A stretch of 64,000 nucleotides of DNA from Caenispirillum bisanense (lineage in GTDB: Bacteria; Pseudomonadota; Alphaproteobacteria; Rhodospirillales; Rhodospirillaceae). A program made the position numbers and the translations under genes. Below are positions 16,707 to 26,209 of the stretch, piece by piece. The notes below the pieces were generated by a model. The model was given only the letters and a program-made list of their open reading frames with translations. It was not told where the DNA came from and made no database searches. The stretch spans positions 1 to 64,000 of the forward strand of contig NZ_BAAAEP010000014.1 in NCBI RefSeq assembly GCF_039523075.1, written 5' to 3'. The first letter of the stretch is position 1; the number at the start of each line of letters is the position of its first letter.

Positions 16707-18462
16707 GCGGGCGCCGCGCGACTGCCGGCGGCTCGACGGCCTGGGGGTGGCTCCGGGAATTGCGGTGGGAACGGTTCACGTGCATGACGCCGGCGCGCTG
16801 CACGCCCCCGAATACCGCATCGCCGCCAGTCGCATCGACTCGGAACAGCGCCGCTTCGCCGAGGCGGTGCAGGCCGCCATGCGCCAGCTCGGCACCCTCA
16901 AGCGCCGCGCCGGCAAGCTGCCCGGCGCCGCCGGCGAGGAACTGGGCTACCTGCTCGACGCCTACCAGCAGATGCTGTCGGGCTCGCGGCTGGTGCGCGG
17001 CGTCAACAGCCGCATCGCCGAGCAGCGCATCAACGCCGAAGCCGCCGTCAAGCACGAGATCGGCGAGCTGCTGACCGCCTTCGCGGCCATGGAGGACAGC
17101 TATCTCGCCGGCCGCATGGCCGACATCCGCGACATCGGCCAGCGGCTGATCCGCAACCTGACCAAGGCGCCGGTGCGGGCGTTCTCCTCCCTCGGCCGCA
17201 ACACGGTGATCGTCACCGAAGACCTGAGCCCGGCCGATACCGCCCTGCTCGACCCCGAAACGGTGTGCGGCTTCGCCACCGAAACCGGCGGCGCCGACAG
17301 CCACACCGCCATCATGGCGCGGTCGCTCGGCCTGCCGGCGGTGGTGGGCGTGCAGGGGCTGACCGGGCAGGTGAGCAGCGGCGACACCATCGTCGTCGAC
17401 GGCACCGCCGGTCAGGTCATCATCAACCCCGATGCCGAGGCGCTGTGCCTCTACCGCAAGCGGCGGGCCGACTTCCTGCGGCACCGGCGGGCGCTGTCGC
17501 GCCTGCGCGAGGTGCCGGCCGTCACCCGCGACGGCGTGCGGGTCCACCTCAACGCCAACATGGAACTGCCGACCGAGATCGACGCCACCCTCTACGCCGG
17601 GGCGGAAGGGGTGGGGCTGCTGCGCAGCGAGTTCCTGTTCATGAACCGCGACGACCTGCCCGACGAGGATGAACAGGTGGAGCTGATGCGGCCGGTGGTG
17701 GAGGCCATGAACGGCCGTCCGGTCACCATCCGCACCCTGGATGCCGGCGGCGACAAGCTGGGGTCGCTGGTGGGCGGGCGGATTTCGCCCAACCCGGCGC
17801 TCGGCCTGCGCGCCATCCGCCTCAGCCTCGCCCATGTCGACCTGTTCGAGGCGCAGCTGGCGGCCATCCTGCGGGTGGGGGTGATCGGGCCGGTGCGCAT
17901 CCTGCTGCCGATGATCGGCACGCCGGAGGAACTGGTGCAGGCCCGCCGCATCCTCGATCAGGTGGTGCGCCGCCTGCATCGCCGCCGCGTGCCGCTGCCC
18001 GATCCGCTGCCGCCGCTCGGCGTCATGATCGAGGTGCCAGGGGCGGCGCTGGCGGCCGATGCCCTGGCCTACCACGCCGACTTCTTCGCCATCGGCACCA
18101 ACGACCTGACCCAGTACACCCTGGCCATCGACCGGTCCGACGACACCGTGGCGCATCTGTACAACCCGCTGCATCCGGCGGTGCTGCGGCTGATCCAGTT
18201 CAGCTGCGAGGCGGCGCACCGGGCCGGCATCCCCGTCTCCGTCTGCGGCGAGATGGCGGGCGACCCGCGCCTGACGCCGCTGCTGCTCGGCCTCGGCTTC
18301 CGCGAGCTGTCCATGTCGTCGACCAACATCCCGCGGGTGAAGCAACGCATCCGGCAGATGTCCATCCACGAGGCTTCGCGCCGCGCCATGGCCATCATGA
18401 CCGAATGGGACGCCGCCCGCATCGGCGCCCTGCTGGACGATTTCAACGCCGCCCTGGCGTGA
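16696..18462 (+). CDS. ptsI: PTS phosphotransferase enzyme I
   Basis: A protein of 588 residues, the length of plain EI without the GAF domain of EI-Ntr (PtsP). The N-terminal HPr-binding helical domain is followed by the phosphohistidine loop ETGGADSHTAIMARSLGLPA (His203). The PEP-binding TIM barrel carries EGVGLLRSEFLFMNRDDLP, TIRTLDAGGDK, GVMIEVPGAAL, DFFAIGTNDLTQYTLAIDR and SVCGEMAGDP with the active Cys. It takes phosphate from PEP and gives it to HPr. It is last in the hprK-rapZ-EIIA-ptsH-ptsI operon. No PTS permease lies nearby, consistent with a regulatory role. Confidence 0.96.
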   Translation: MKTERAPRDCRRLDGLGVAPGIAVGTVHVHDAGALHAPEYRIAASRIDSEQRRFAEAVQAAMRQLGTLKRRAGKLPGAAGEELGYLLDAYQQMLSGSRLVRGVNSRIAEQRINAEAAVKHEIGELLTAFAAMEDSYLAGRMADIRDIGQRLIRNLTKAPVRAFSSLGRNTVIVTEDLSPADTALLDPETVCGFATETGGADSHTAIMARSLGLPAVVGVQGLTGQVSSGDTIVVDGTAGQVIINPDAEALCLYRKRRADFLRHRRALSRLREVPAVTRDGVRVHLNANMELPTEIDATLYAGAEGVGLLRSEFLFMNRDDLPDEDEQVELMRPVVEAMNGRPVTIRTLDAGGDKLGSLVGGRISPNPALGLRAIRLSLAHVDLFEAQLAAILRVGVIGPVRILLPMIGTPEELVQARRILDQVVRRLHRRRVPLPDPLPPLGVMIEVPGAALAADALAYHADFFAIGTNDLTQYTLAIDRSDDTVAHLYNPLHPAVLRLIQFSCEAAHRAGIPVSVCGEMAGDPRLTPLLLGLGFRELSMSSTNIPRVKQRIRQMSIHEASRRAMAIMTEWDAARIGALLDDFNAALA

Positions 18463-18607
18463 TCCTCCGGTTCCCCCGGCCGGCCCCCATCAGGGTGCGC
18501 CGGTCGGGGGGCGCAGGCCCTCCGCAGACACAAGGTTGTCACAGCATCGTCACTTCCGTCACCGCCGCCCCTGGCCGACACTCGGGGCATCGGAAGAGGG
18601 GGGTGCC

Positions 18608-18946
18608 ATGCTTCAGTCGGCAGTCGCTACCACCATGGCCCGAGCGCCGACGCGGCGCCGGTTTCTGGCGCTGATGAACATCGCGCTGGGTTCGCTGGCG
18701 GTCAGCCTGGGCGGCACCGCCAGCCCCAGGCGGGCCTCGGCGGCCGAGGCGGCGGCGGCCAAGTGGGTGTGCACCAACGCCGACTGCGACCCCTACGTCT
18801 ACGATCCGGCCACCGGCGATGCCGACAACATCGCCCATCCCGGCCACCCCGTTCCCGCCGGCGTGTCGTTTGAAGACCTGCCGCACGACTGGATCTGCCC
18901 GCTGTGCGGGTCCGGCAAGAAGTTCTTCCGTCCGCTGACCGCCTAG
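18608..18946 (+). CDS. Tat-exported rubredoxin with CX4C first motif
   Basis: A protein of 112 residues. An N-terminal twin-arginine signal (TRRRFLALMN, hydrophobic run, cleavage near ASAAEA) precedes a rubredoxin domain from about residue 52. The second iron-binding knuckle is ordinary, WICPLCGSGKKFF (Cys97, Cys100). The first is CTNADC (Cys55, Cys60), four residues between cysteines instead of two. YVYDPATGDADN and FEDLPHDW are normal rubredoxin features. It should be a periplasmic one-electron carrier, but the spacing may change the iron site and redox potential. The ATG at 18608 follows GAGGGGGGTGCC, a good ribosome site. No obvious redox partner is adjacent, and a strong terminator follows. 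Confidence 0.85.
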   Translation: MLQSAVATTMARAPTRRRFLALMNIALGSLAVSLGGTASPRRASAAEAAAAKWVCTNADCDPYVYDPATGDADNIAHPGHPVPAGVSFEDLPHDWICPLCGSGKKFFRPLTA

Positions 18947-19032
18947 CGTCGGCGCACGGTTCGGATCGTTCGCCTCCCGGCGGGGACCTCCCTCCCCCGC
19001 ACCCCCCTGGTTCCCGGGGCGGCGAACGTCAG

Positions 19033-19064
19033 AAGGGCGGCCCTCCCCCCGGGCCGCCCTTTTC
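19033..19064 (+). terminator. intrinsic terminator after the rubredoxin gene
   Basis: AAGGGCGGCCC (19033-19043) pairs with GGGCCGCCCTT (19051-19061) across a 7-base loop, followed by TTTTCC. It lies between the convergent rubredoxin and SPOR lipoprotein genes and may serve both strands. Confidence 0.85.
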
Positions 19065-19087
19065 CTTTGCCTGGGCGACAGCGCCCG

Positions 19088-20035
19088 TCAGCGTTGCAGG
19101 CGGCAGTACTGGCCGGCGCGCTCCAGCTCGGCGCAGGCGGCGCGGGCGTCGGTGCCGGCCGGCGGCACCGCCAGCACCCGCACGTAGCGCCCCTTCTCCG
19201 GCAGGTCGACGCTGTCGTAGCGCACCTGCCACTGCCGCAGCAGCGGCTGGCGCTGGCGCAGGCCGCGCCATTCGGCGGCGGCGGCGTCTTCCGTCTTCAG
19301 CGAGGCGAGATGCAGCGCCGTGCCGCCGGCTGCGGCCGGGCGGCCCTCCGCCGCCTCAGCCTGCGGTTCCGGCGCCGGGCGGCGCAGCGGGCCGAGCACT
19401 TCCGGCGGCGGCACCGCCAAGGCGACGGCAAGGGCGTCGTCGTCGCCGGCCTCCCCCGCCGCTGCCGCCGGCGCGGCGGCCGGGGCGGCGGCGGCCAGTT
19501 GCGGCGCCGCCGGACGGGCCGGACCGCCGGGCATCAGCACCCGGTTGTAGCGGGCGGTATCCAGGGCCGGCAGGCGCTCCGCCATGCGCGGATCGTCGTC
19601 CCGCCGCAGCACCAGGTAGGCATCGCGGTAGCGGCCGACCAGGGCGCCATCCTCGCGCAGGGCGTAGCGGTCGAAGGGATAGCCGGCGCACAGCACGTCC
19701 ACCGCCGTCAGCGCCACGTCCGGCCCGCGCCGGTCGAGCCAGCCGCCGCCATAGCCGAACCACTCCGCCCCGCTGGTGCGCCGGACCTCGTAGCTGGGGG
19801 CCGGGCAGTTGCGGCCGAGCGGATCGGTGATCTGGCTCGGGCTCACCCGCATGGCCTGGTGCTTGAGGGCGTGGCGCTCGGCGGCGGTGGGGCTGTCGGT
19901 GCCGCTGTCGTAGACGCCTTCCACCAGCCAGATGCCGGTCAGCGGCTCCGGCGGGGTGGACATGGTCTGGGCGCAGGCGGCCAGCAGCGGCAGCAGGGCG
20001 GCAGTGGCGAGCAGGCGGCGGAAGGGTGAGGACAT
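19088..20035 (-). CDS. lipoprotein with C-terminal SPOR-like domain
   Basis: A protein of 315 residues from MSSPFRRLLATAALLPLLAA, with a lipobox LLAAC giving an N-terminal lipidated Cys near residue 22. The first half (about 25-170) is a globular region with Cys residues (NCPAPSYEV, VLCAGYPFDRYALREDG) that I do not recognise. A low-complexity Ala/Pro linker (about 180-250) follows. The last about 70 residues, WQVRYDSVDLPEKGRYVRV and ACAELERAGQYCRL, look like a SPOR domain, which in other proteins binds denuded peptidoglycan at septa. It is probably an outer-membrane lipoprotein. It lies 14 bases after the carbonic-anhydrase-like gene on the same strand, so the two likely form an operon. Confidence 0.75.
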   Translation of the reverse strand: MSSPFRRLLATAALLPLLAACAQTMSTPPEPLTGIWLVEGVYDSGTDSPTAAERHALKHQAMRVSPSQITDPLGRNCPAPSYEVRRTSGAEWFGYGGGWLDRRGPDVALTAVDVLCAGYPFDRYALREDGALVGRYRDAYLVLRRDDDPRMAERLPALDTARYNRVLMPGGPARPAAPQLAAAAPAAAPAAAAGEAGDDDALAVALAVPPPEVLGPLRRPAPEPQAEAAEGRPAAAGGTALHLASLKTEDAAAAEWRGLRQRQPLLRQWQVRYDSVDLPEKGRYVRVLAVPPAGTDARAACAELERAGQYCRLQR

Positions 20036-20049
20036 GCGGATGATCAGAC

Positions 20050-20832
20050 TCAGAAGAAATCCAGCAGCAGGTGGCGGCGGCCCAGCGGCTGCACCGGGCG
20101 GGCATTCATGGGAAACTGCGCCGCGAAGGCCTGGATCTGCTGCGGCGCCGCCTCGATCGGCTGAGTGTACACCACCCAGCGGACCGATTCGGTGCATGGC
20201 GGAGTGGTAAGCGATCCGTGGTAGCGCCACGTCTCCCGCGCTGCCGGCAGCAGCAGGGCGGGGCTGACCAGGGTATCGAGCGCGAGACGCATCCCCGCCT
20301 CGCGCGGCATGGCGGCGAAGATGGTCTCCAGCACCGGGTTGAACTGGCCGGAGCGCACCAGCACGCTGGCGATGGCAAGGCCGCGCCCGCCTTCCTCGTC
20401 CTCGTGCACGAACTGGATTTCCAGCGGGAAGGCGCGGCCGTTGACGGTGTGCTCGCTCGGGTGGCGGAAGTGGAAGCCGGTCAGCCGCCAGCGGTTGCCG
20501 TCGACGCCGAGCCCCATGCGGGCGTAGGCGGTGGCCTCCACCTCCACCGTGTGGCCGCGGTGGGCCATCACCAGCGGCATGGCCGGCCAGTCGATGTCGG
20601 GGGTGGCGAGCATGGCCGGCGTCGCCTCGCCCAGGTCGACCGGGCTCTGGCGCTCACCGCGGCCGCAGGCGGCATAGGCCGGGTCGAGGCTGCCCCAGCG
20701 GTCCGGCCCGCCGGCCCCGCCGTCGTAGGACCACGGCGCCCCGTCCTGCGCCGCCGCCGGCGGGGAGGCCGCGGCCAGCAGGGGCAGGGCCGCCGCAGCG
20801 GCAGCCCGGGTGAGGAAACGACGCCTTTCCAT
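20050..20832 (-). CDS. alpha-carbonic-anhydrase-like protein lacking two zinc ligands
   Basis: A protein of 260 residues. A Tat-type signal (MERRRFLTRAAAAAALPLLA) is followed by an alpha-CA domain: WGSLDPAYAACGRGERQSPV, GHTVEV, then FHFRHPSEHTVNG, PLEIQFVHEDEE and SLTTPPCTESVRWVV. In active enzymes the motifs read FHFHxPSEH and ExHxVH. Here the first zinc His (His121) is kept, the second is Arg123 and the third is Gln140. The gate Glu127 and the Thr loop remain. It is therefore probably catalytically dead or binds no zinc, like the acatalytic CA-related proteins of animals. It would be periplasmic. It lies in the same operon as the SPOR lipoprotein. The fold call is firm; the lack of activity is inference. 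Confidence 0.85.
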   Translation of the reverse strand: MERRRFLTRAAAAAALPLLAAASPPAAAQDGAPWSYDGGAGGPDRWGSLDPAYAACGRGERQSPVDLGEATPAMLATPDIDWPAMPLVMAHRGHTVEVEATAYARMGLGVDGNRWRLTGFHFRHPSEHTVNGRAFPLEIQFVHEDEEGGRGLAIASVLVRSGQFNPVLETIFAAMPREAGMRLALDTLVSPALLLPAARETWRYHGSLTTPPCTESVRWVVYTQPIEAAPQQIQAFAAQFPMNARPVQPLGRRHLLLDFF

Positions 20833-20873
20833 CGCTGTCTCCGTCTTTTCTCTTCCCACGCGCGGCACATGCC

Positions 20874-20901
20874 ATTATGGGCACATCCACAACGGCGGTA
20901 A
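20874..20901 (-). promoter_or_regulatory. putative promoter of the carbonic-anhydrase-like gene
   Basis: On the minus strand TTACCG (20896-20901) and CATAAT (20874-20879) are separated by 16 bases, a reasonable sigma-70-type pair. It sits 42 bp upstream of the ATG at 20832, in the divergent gap shared with the KefB-type antiporter gene. Confidence 0.45.
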
Positions 20902-20962
20902 CAAGCGCCGCAGGCGGCACCAGCGGGGTAACGCGCAGGTGCAGGAGGACGATGGAGGATTG

Positions 20963-22699
20963 ATGGACATCGCGCATCCGGGCGGCGGTGGCGGGCTGGT
21001 CGAACTGCTGGTGATCCTGGCGGCAGCGGCGTTGTTCGTGCCGCTGGCGACGCGCCTTGGCCTCAGTTCCATCCTCGGTTACCTGGCGGCGGGCGCGGCC
21101 ATCGGCCCGTGGGGGCTCGGCCTGATCAGCGAGGTGGAGCAGATCCGCCATGTCGCCGAGTTCGGCGTCGTCTTCCTGCTGTTCGTCATCGGCATCGAGA
21201 TGAAGCCGGCCCGCCTGTGGGTGATGCGGCGGCAGGTGTTCGGCCTGGGCGGCCTGCAGGTGCTGCTGTCGGCGGTCGCCATCGGCGGCGCCGGCTGGCT
21301 GATGGGGCTGCCGCCGGCGGTGGCGGTGGTGGTCGGCCTTGGCCTGGCGCTGTCGTCCACCGCCATGGGCCTGCAGGTGCTGTCCGAGCGCGGCGAGCTG
21401 GCCTCCACCGTCGGCCGCTCCGCCTTCGCCGTGCTGCTGCTGCAGGACCTGATGGTGCCGGTTCTGCTGACCGTCACGCCGCTGATGGCCGACACCGAGT
21501 TCGTCTTCTCCGCCGAACTGGGCATTGCCGTCGGCGAGGCGGTGGCGGTGCTGGTGGCGGCGGTGCTGGTCGGCCGCTTCCTCATGCGGCCGCTGTTCCG
21601 CGCCGTCGCCGCCGCCCGCTCGGCCGAGGTGTTCACCGCCACCGCCCTGCTGGTGGTACTGGGCATGGCGCTGGCCATGGAGCATGTCGGCCTGTCCATG
21701 GCGCTGGGGGCCTTCCTCGCCGGTCTGCTGCTGGCGGAGAGCGAGTTCCGCCATCAGGTGGAAGCCGACATCCAGCCGTTCCGCGGCCTGCTGCTCGGCC
21801 TGTTCTTCATGGCGGTGGGCATGACGGTCGACTTCGGCCTGATGGGCGAGCACTGGGCGCTGGTGATCGCCCTGGTGGTCGGCCTGATGGCGGTGAAGGC
21901 GGCCATCCTGATCCCGCTGTTCCGCGCCTTCGGCCTCGGCCTGCCCGATGCGGTGAAGGGCGCCTTCCTGCTGGCCCAGGGCGGCGAGTTCGCCTTCGTG
22001 CTGTTCACCTATGCGGTCGGCGTCAACGCCCTGCCCGACGATACGGCGCAGCTGCTGGTGCTGGTGGTGTCGCTGTCCATGGCCCTGACCCCCTTCGTCG
22101 CCCTGGGCGGCGCCCGCCTGGGCGGCGTGCTGGCGGCGCGGCGGGAACAGCCGGCGGAACAGCCGCCCAAGCTGCACAGCCACGGGGGCCACGTCATCGT
22201 CTGCGGCTTCGGGCGCGTCGGCCGCACGGTGGCGCGGCTGCTGGAGGCGGCGGGCCGCCCCTACATCGCCTTCGACCGCGATCTCGACCGTGTCATGCAG
22301 GGCCGCGCCTCGGGCATGAACGTCTACTTCGGCGACGCCAGCCGGCCGGAGGTGCTGCACGCCGCCCATGCCGCCGATGCCTGCCTGATCGTCGTCACCA
22401 CCGACGATCCGGCGGCCACCGCCCGCGCCGTCTCCCACATCCGCCACCACTTCCCGCGCCTGACCATCCACGCCCGCGCCCGCGACCTCACCCAGTCGGC
22501 GGTGCTGCGCAAGGCCGGCGCCTCGGCGACGGTGCCGGAGACGCTGGAGGCGAGCCTGCAACTGGGCGGTCAGGTGCTGATGGCCACCGGCCTGCACGCC
22601 GACGAGGTGGCGGCGACCCTGGACCACTGGCGGCGCGACGATTATGCCTCGCTGGTGGGCGCCGTCGGCCAGACCAAGGCGACCACGCCGGCGGAATAG
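20963..22699 (+). CDS. KefB-type monovalent cation:proton antiporter (CPA2)
   Basis: A protein of 578 residues. Residues about 10-390 form a Na/H-exchanger membrane domain with some 12 segments (LGYLAAGAAIGPWGLGL, FLLFVIGIEMKPARLW, GLALSSTAMGLQVLSERGEL, VLLLQDLMVPVLL, LGAFLAGLLLAESEFRHQVE). From about residue 408 a Rossmann TrkA-N (KTN) domain starts with VIVCGFGRVGRTVARLLE and continues with FGDASRPEVL. The architecture matches KefB/KefC glutathione-gated potassium efflux systems, but no ancillary KefF/KefG gene is present. It is inner-membrane and may serve pH or osmotic balance. The ATG at 20963 follows GGAGGA closely; an earlier ATG at 20952 stops after three codons. Confidence 0.92.
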   Translation: MDIAHPGGGGGLVELLVILAAAALFVPLATRLGLSSILGYLAAGAAIGPWGLGLISEVEQIRHVAEFGVVFLLFVIGIEMKPARLWVMRRQVFGLGGLQVLLSAVAIGGAGWLMGLPPAVAVVVGLGLALSSTAMGLQVLSERGELASTVGRSAFAVLLLQDLMVPVLLTVTPLMADTEFVFSAELGIAVGEAVAVLVAAVLVGRFLMRPLFRAVAAARSAEVFTATALLVVLGMALAMEHVGLSMALGAFLAGLLLAESEFRHQVEADIQPFRGLLLGLFFMAVGMTVDFGLMGEHWALVIALVVGLMAVKAAILIPLFRAFGLGLPDAVKGAFLLAQGGEFAFVLFTYAVGVNALPDDTAQLLVLVVSLSMALTPFVALGGARLGGVLAARREQPAEQPPKLHSHGGHVIVCGFGRVGRTVARLLEAAGRPYIAFDRDLDRVMQGRASGMNVYFGDASRPEVLHAAHAADACLIVVTTDDPAATARAVSHIRHHFPRLTIHARARDLTQSAVLRKAGASATVPETLEASLQLGGQVLMATGLHADEVAATLDHWRRDDYASLVGAVGQTKATTPAE

Positions 22700-22804
22700 C
22701 GGCGGCGGCGCACGCAGCCCCTTCCCCGCGGGCGGCGGCATCGCCATACTCCCTTGGTGGTAGACGGGCCGCCAGGGCGGCCACAAGGGGGGATGCGGGC
22801 AAGA

Positions 22805-24646
22805 ATGGAAGCGGTTGCGGCGGGTCCGGCGCCGGCGGCTCCGCCGTCGCAGCGGCAGCGGACGGCGGGGTTTCTGCGGCGCTTCTCCCGTCTGGCGGGT
22901 GGCTACTGGACCGGCGAGACGCGATGGCGGGCGGTGTCGCTCACGGCGCTGGTGGTGGTGCTGACCCTGTTCCAGGTGGCGGTGCCGGTTGCCATCAACG
23001 TGTGGATGCAGCGCCTGTTCGACGCCCTGGAGCAGAAGGCGCTCGGCCAGTTCGGTGGCCTGCTGGGGGCGCTGGCGGCGATCATCCTGGCCAACGTGCT
23101 CATCACCGTCGCCCACCTGCGCGCCAAGCGCCACCTGCAGGTCAGCTGGCGGGCGTGGCTGACGCGCCGGCTGCTGGCGACGTGGATGCACGACGGCCGC
23201 CACTATCTGGTGACCTTCCTGCCCGGCGAGCACGACAACCCCGACGGCCGCATCGCCGAAGACATCCGCATCGCCACCGAATTCGCCGTCGACCTTGCCC
23301 ATTCGCTGATGTTCGCCGGTCTCATGCTGGTCAGCTTCACGCAGATCCTGTGGACGCTCTCCGGCTCCCCCTGGGTCAGCATCGGCGGGCTGGAGCTGTA
23401 TATCCCCGGCCATCTGGTGTGGATCGCGGTGATCTATGCCGCCATCGGCACCACTGTCGCCCTGCTGCTGGGGCGGCCGCTGGTGCGGGCGGTGAACCGC
23501 CGCCAGACCTATGAGGCCAACTTCCGCTTCGGCCTCGTCCACGCCCGCGAGAACGCGCTCGCCATCGCCCTGCTGGACGGCGAGGAAGACGAACGCCGCA
23601 ACCTCGGCGGCCTGTGGAAGGACCTGCGGCGGGCGTGGGATCGCCAGACCCATGCGCTCTGCACCATCTTCTACTTCACCACCGTGTGGTCGGTGCTCAG
23701 CCAGGCCTTTCCGGTGCTGGTGGCGGCGCCGCGCTACATGGCGGGGCAGATCAGCCTGGGTGTGCTGATGCAGACGGCGCAGGCCTTCCAGCACATGGTG
23801 GGGGCGCTGTCGTGGCCCATCGACAACCTGGCCAAGGTGGCCGAGTGGCGCGCCTCGGTGGAGCGCGTGCAAAGCCTGCACGACGCCCTGGAAAGCCTGC
23901 GCGACCGCTCCGCCCTCACCGCCGCCGCGGCCGGGGCGCCGCCAGCGGCAGCGGCGTCGGGCGTGGTGGTGGAGGCGGCGCCGGGCATGGTGCTGGCGTT
24001 CGAGGGCCTGACCGTCACCAATCCGGACGGCCGGCCGGTGCTGTGCGACCTGACGGCGCGCATCCCGCTCGGCGACCGGGTGCTGATCTCCGGCGATCCC
24101 GGCGCGGCGGTGAAGCTGTTCAAGGTGGTGGCCGGGCTGTGGCCGTGGGGCAGCGGCCGGGTGCAGCTGCCGGTGGGCGAGGCCATCTTCTTCATGCCGC
24201 AGCGCCCCTACCTGCCGCTCGGCACCCTGCGGGCCGCCGTCACCTACCCCGGCGACCCCGAGGCGGTGCCGCCGGCGGCAGTGGAGGCGGCGCTGGCGTC
24301 GGCCGGCCTCGCCCATCTGGTGCCGCGGCTGGATCAGGTGGAGACGTGGGAACAGGTGCTGGCGGCGTCGGAGCAGCAGCGCCTGGGCTTCGCGCGGCTG
24401 CTGCTGCACCGGCCGGCGTGGATCTTCCTGCAGGAAGCCACCGACGCCCTCGACGCCCGCGGCGAGCAGGAGATGATGCGCCTGCTGCTGAGCGAGTTCC
24501 CGCAGGCGACCATCATCACCATCGGCCACCACAAGGCGCTGGACAACTACCACCACCGCAAGCTGGCGCTGGTGACCTGCGACGGCGCCCTGACCGCGCA
24601 GGAGGTGCCGCTGGCGCCGCCGGTGGCTTACCCGGCGGCGCAGTGA
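22805..24646 (+). CDS. SbmA/YddA-like ABC transporter with degenerate ATPase
   Basis: A protein of 613 residues from MEAVAAGPAPA; an ATG at 22793 is the alternative. The N-terminal half is an ABC_membrane_2 domain (LVVVLTLFQVAVPVAINVWM, NPDGRIAEDIRIATEF, ILWTLSGS). The C-terminal nucleotide-binding domain is damaged at three catalytic sites. The P-loop reads SGDPGAAVKLFK (about 429-440) where family members have GxSGSGKST. The signature reads LAASEQQR (519-526) instead of LSxGEQQR. Walker B reads IFLQEATDALD, with Gln543 replacing the Mg-binding Asp, although the catalytic Glu544 remains. It probably hydrolyses ATP poorly or not at all, and might need a partner or work by another gradient. 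It follows the antiporter gene on the same strand. Confidence 0.85.
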   Translation: MEAVAAGPAPAAPPSQRQRTAGFLRRFSRLAGGYWTGETRWRAVSLTALVVVLTLFQVAVPVAINVWMQRLFDALEQKALGQFGGLLGALAAIILANVLITVAHLRAKRHLQVSWRAWLTRRLLATWMHDGRHYLVTFLPGEHDNPDGRIAEDIRIATEFAVDLAHSLMFAGLMLVSFTQILWTLSGSPWVSIGGLELYIPGHLVWIAVIYAAIGTTVALLLGRPLVRAVNRRQTYEANFRFGLVHARENALAIALLDGEEDERRNLGGLWKDLRRAWDRQTHALCTIFYFTTVWSVLSQAFPVLVAAPRYMAGQISLGVLMQTAQAFQHMVGALSWPIDNLAKVAEWRASVERVQSLHDALESLRDRSALTAAAAGAPPAAAASGVVVEAAPGMVLAFEGLTVTNPDGRPVLCDLTARIPLGDRVLISGDPGAAVKLFKVVAGLWPWGSGRVQLPVGEAIFFMPQRPYLPLGTLRAAVTYPGDPEAVPPAAVEAALASAGLAHLVPRLDQVETWEQVLAASEQQRLGFARLLLHRPAWIFLQEATDALDARGEQEMMRLLLSEFPQATIITIGHHKALDNYHHRKLALVTCDGALTAQEVPLAPPVAYPAAQ

Positions 24647-24665
24647 CAATCCGGCAGGCGGCGGA

Positions 24666-26030
<1,365 letters not shown>

Positions 26031-26209
26031 GATGGGCCTCGCGGGCGGGCGCCGGCCGGGCGGCGCACCGGCGATTGCCGATGCCGCCCTGACCCGGCAG
26101 AGGTAGGACACTACCACCTTACGCCCGCCATGGCGGCGGTCAAGGGGGCGCCAGGGCCTATGACGAAGGGCAGGGAGGGGGCGTGCGGCCAGGGGCTTGC
26201 GCGGCGGCG

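Noticed and set aside
20654..24649. Open frame of about 1330 codons on the minus strand across the antiporter and ABC genes
   Set aside because: It is Gln/His/Arg-rich with no domains, and it lies exactly opposite two well-supported genes; a GC artefact.
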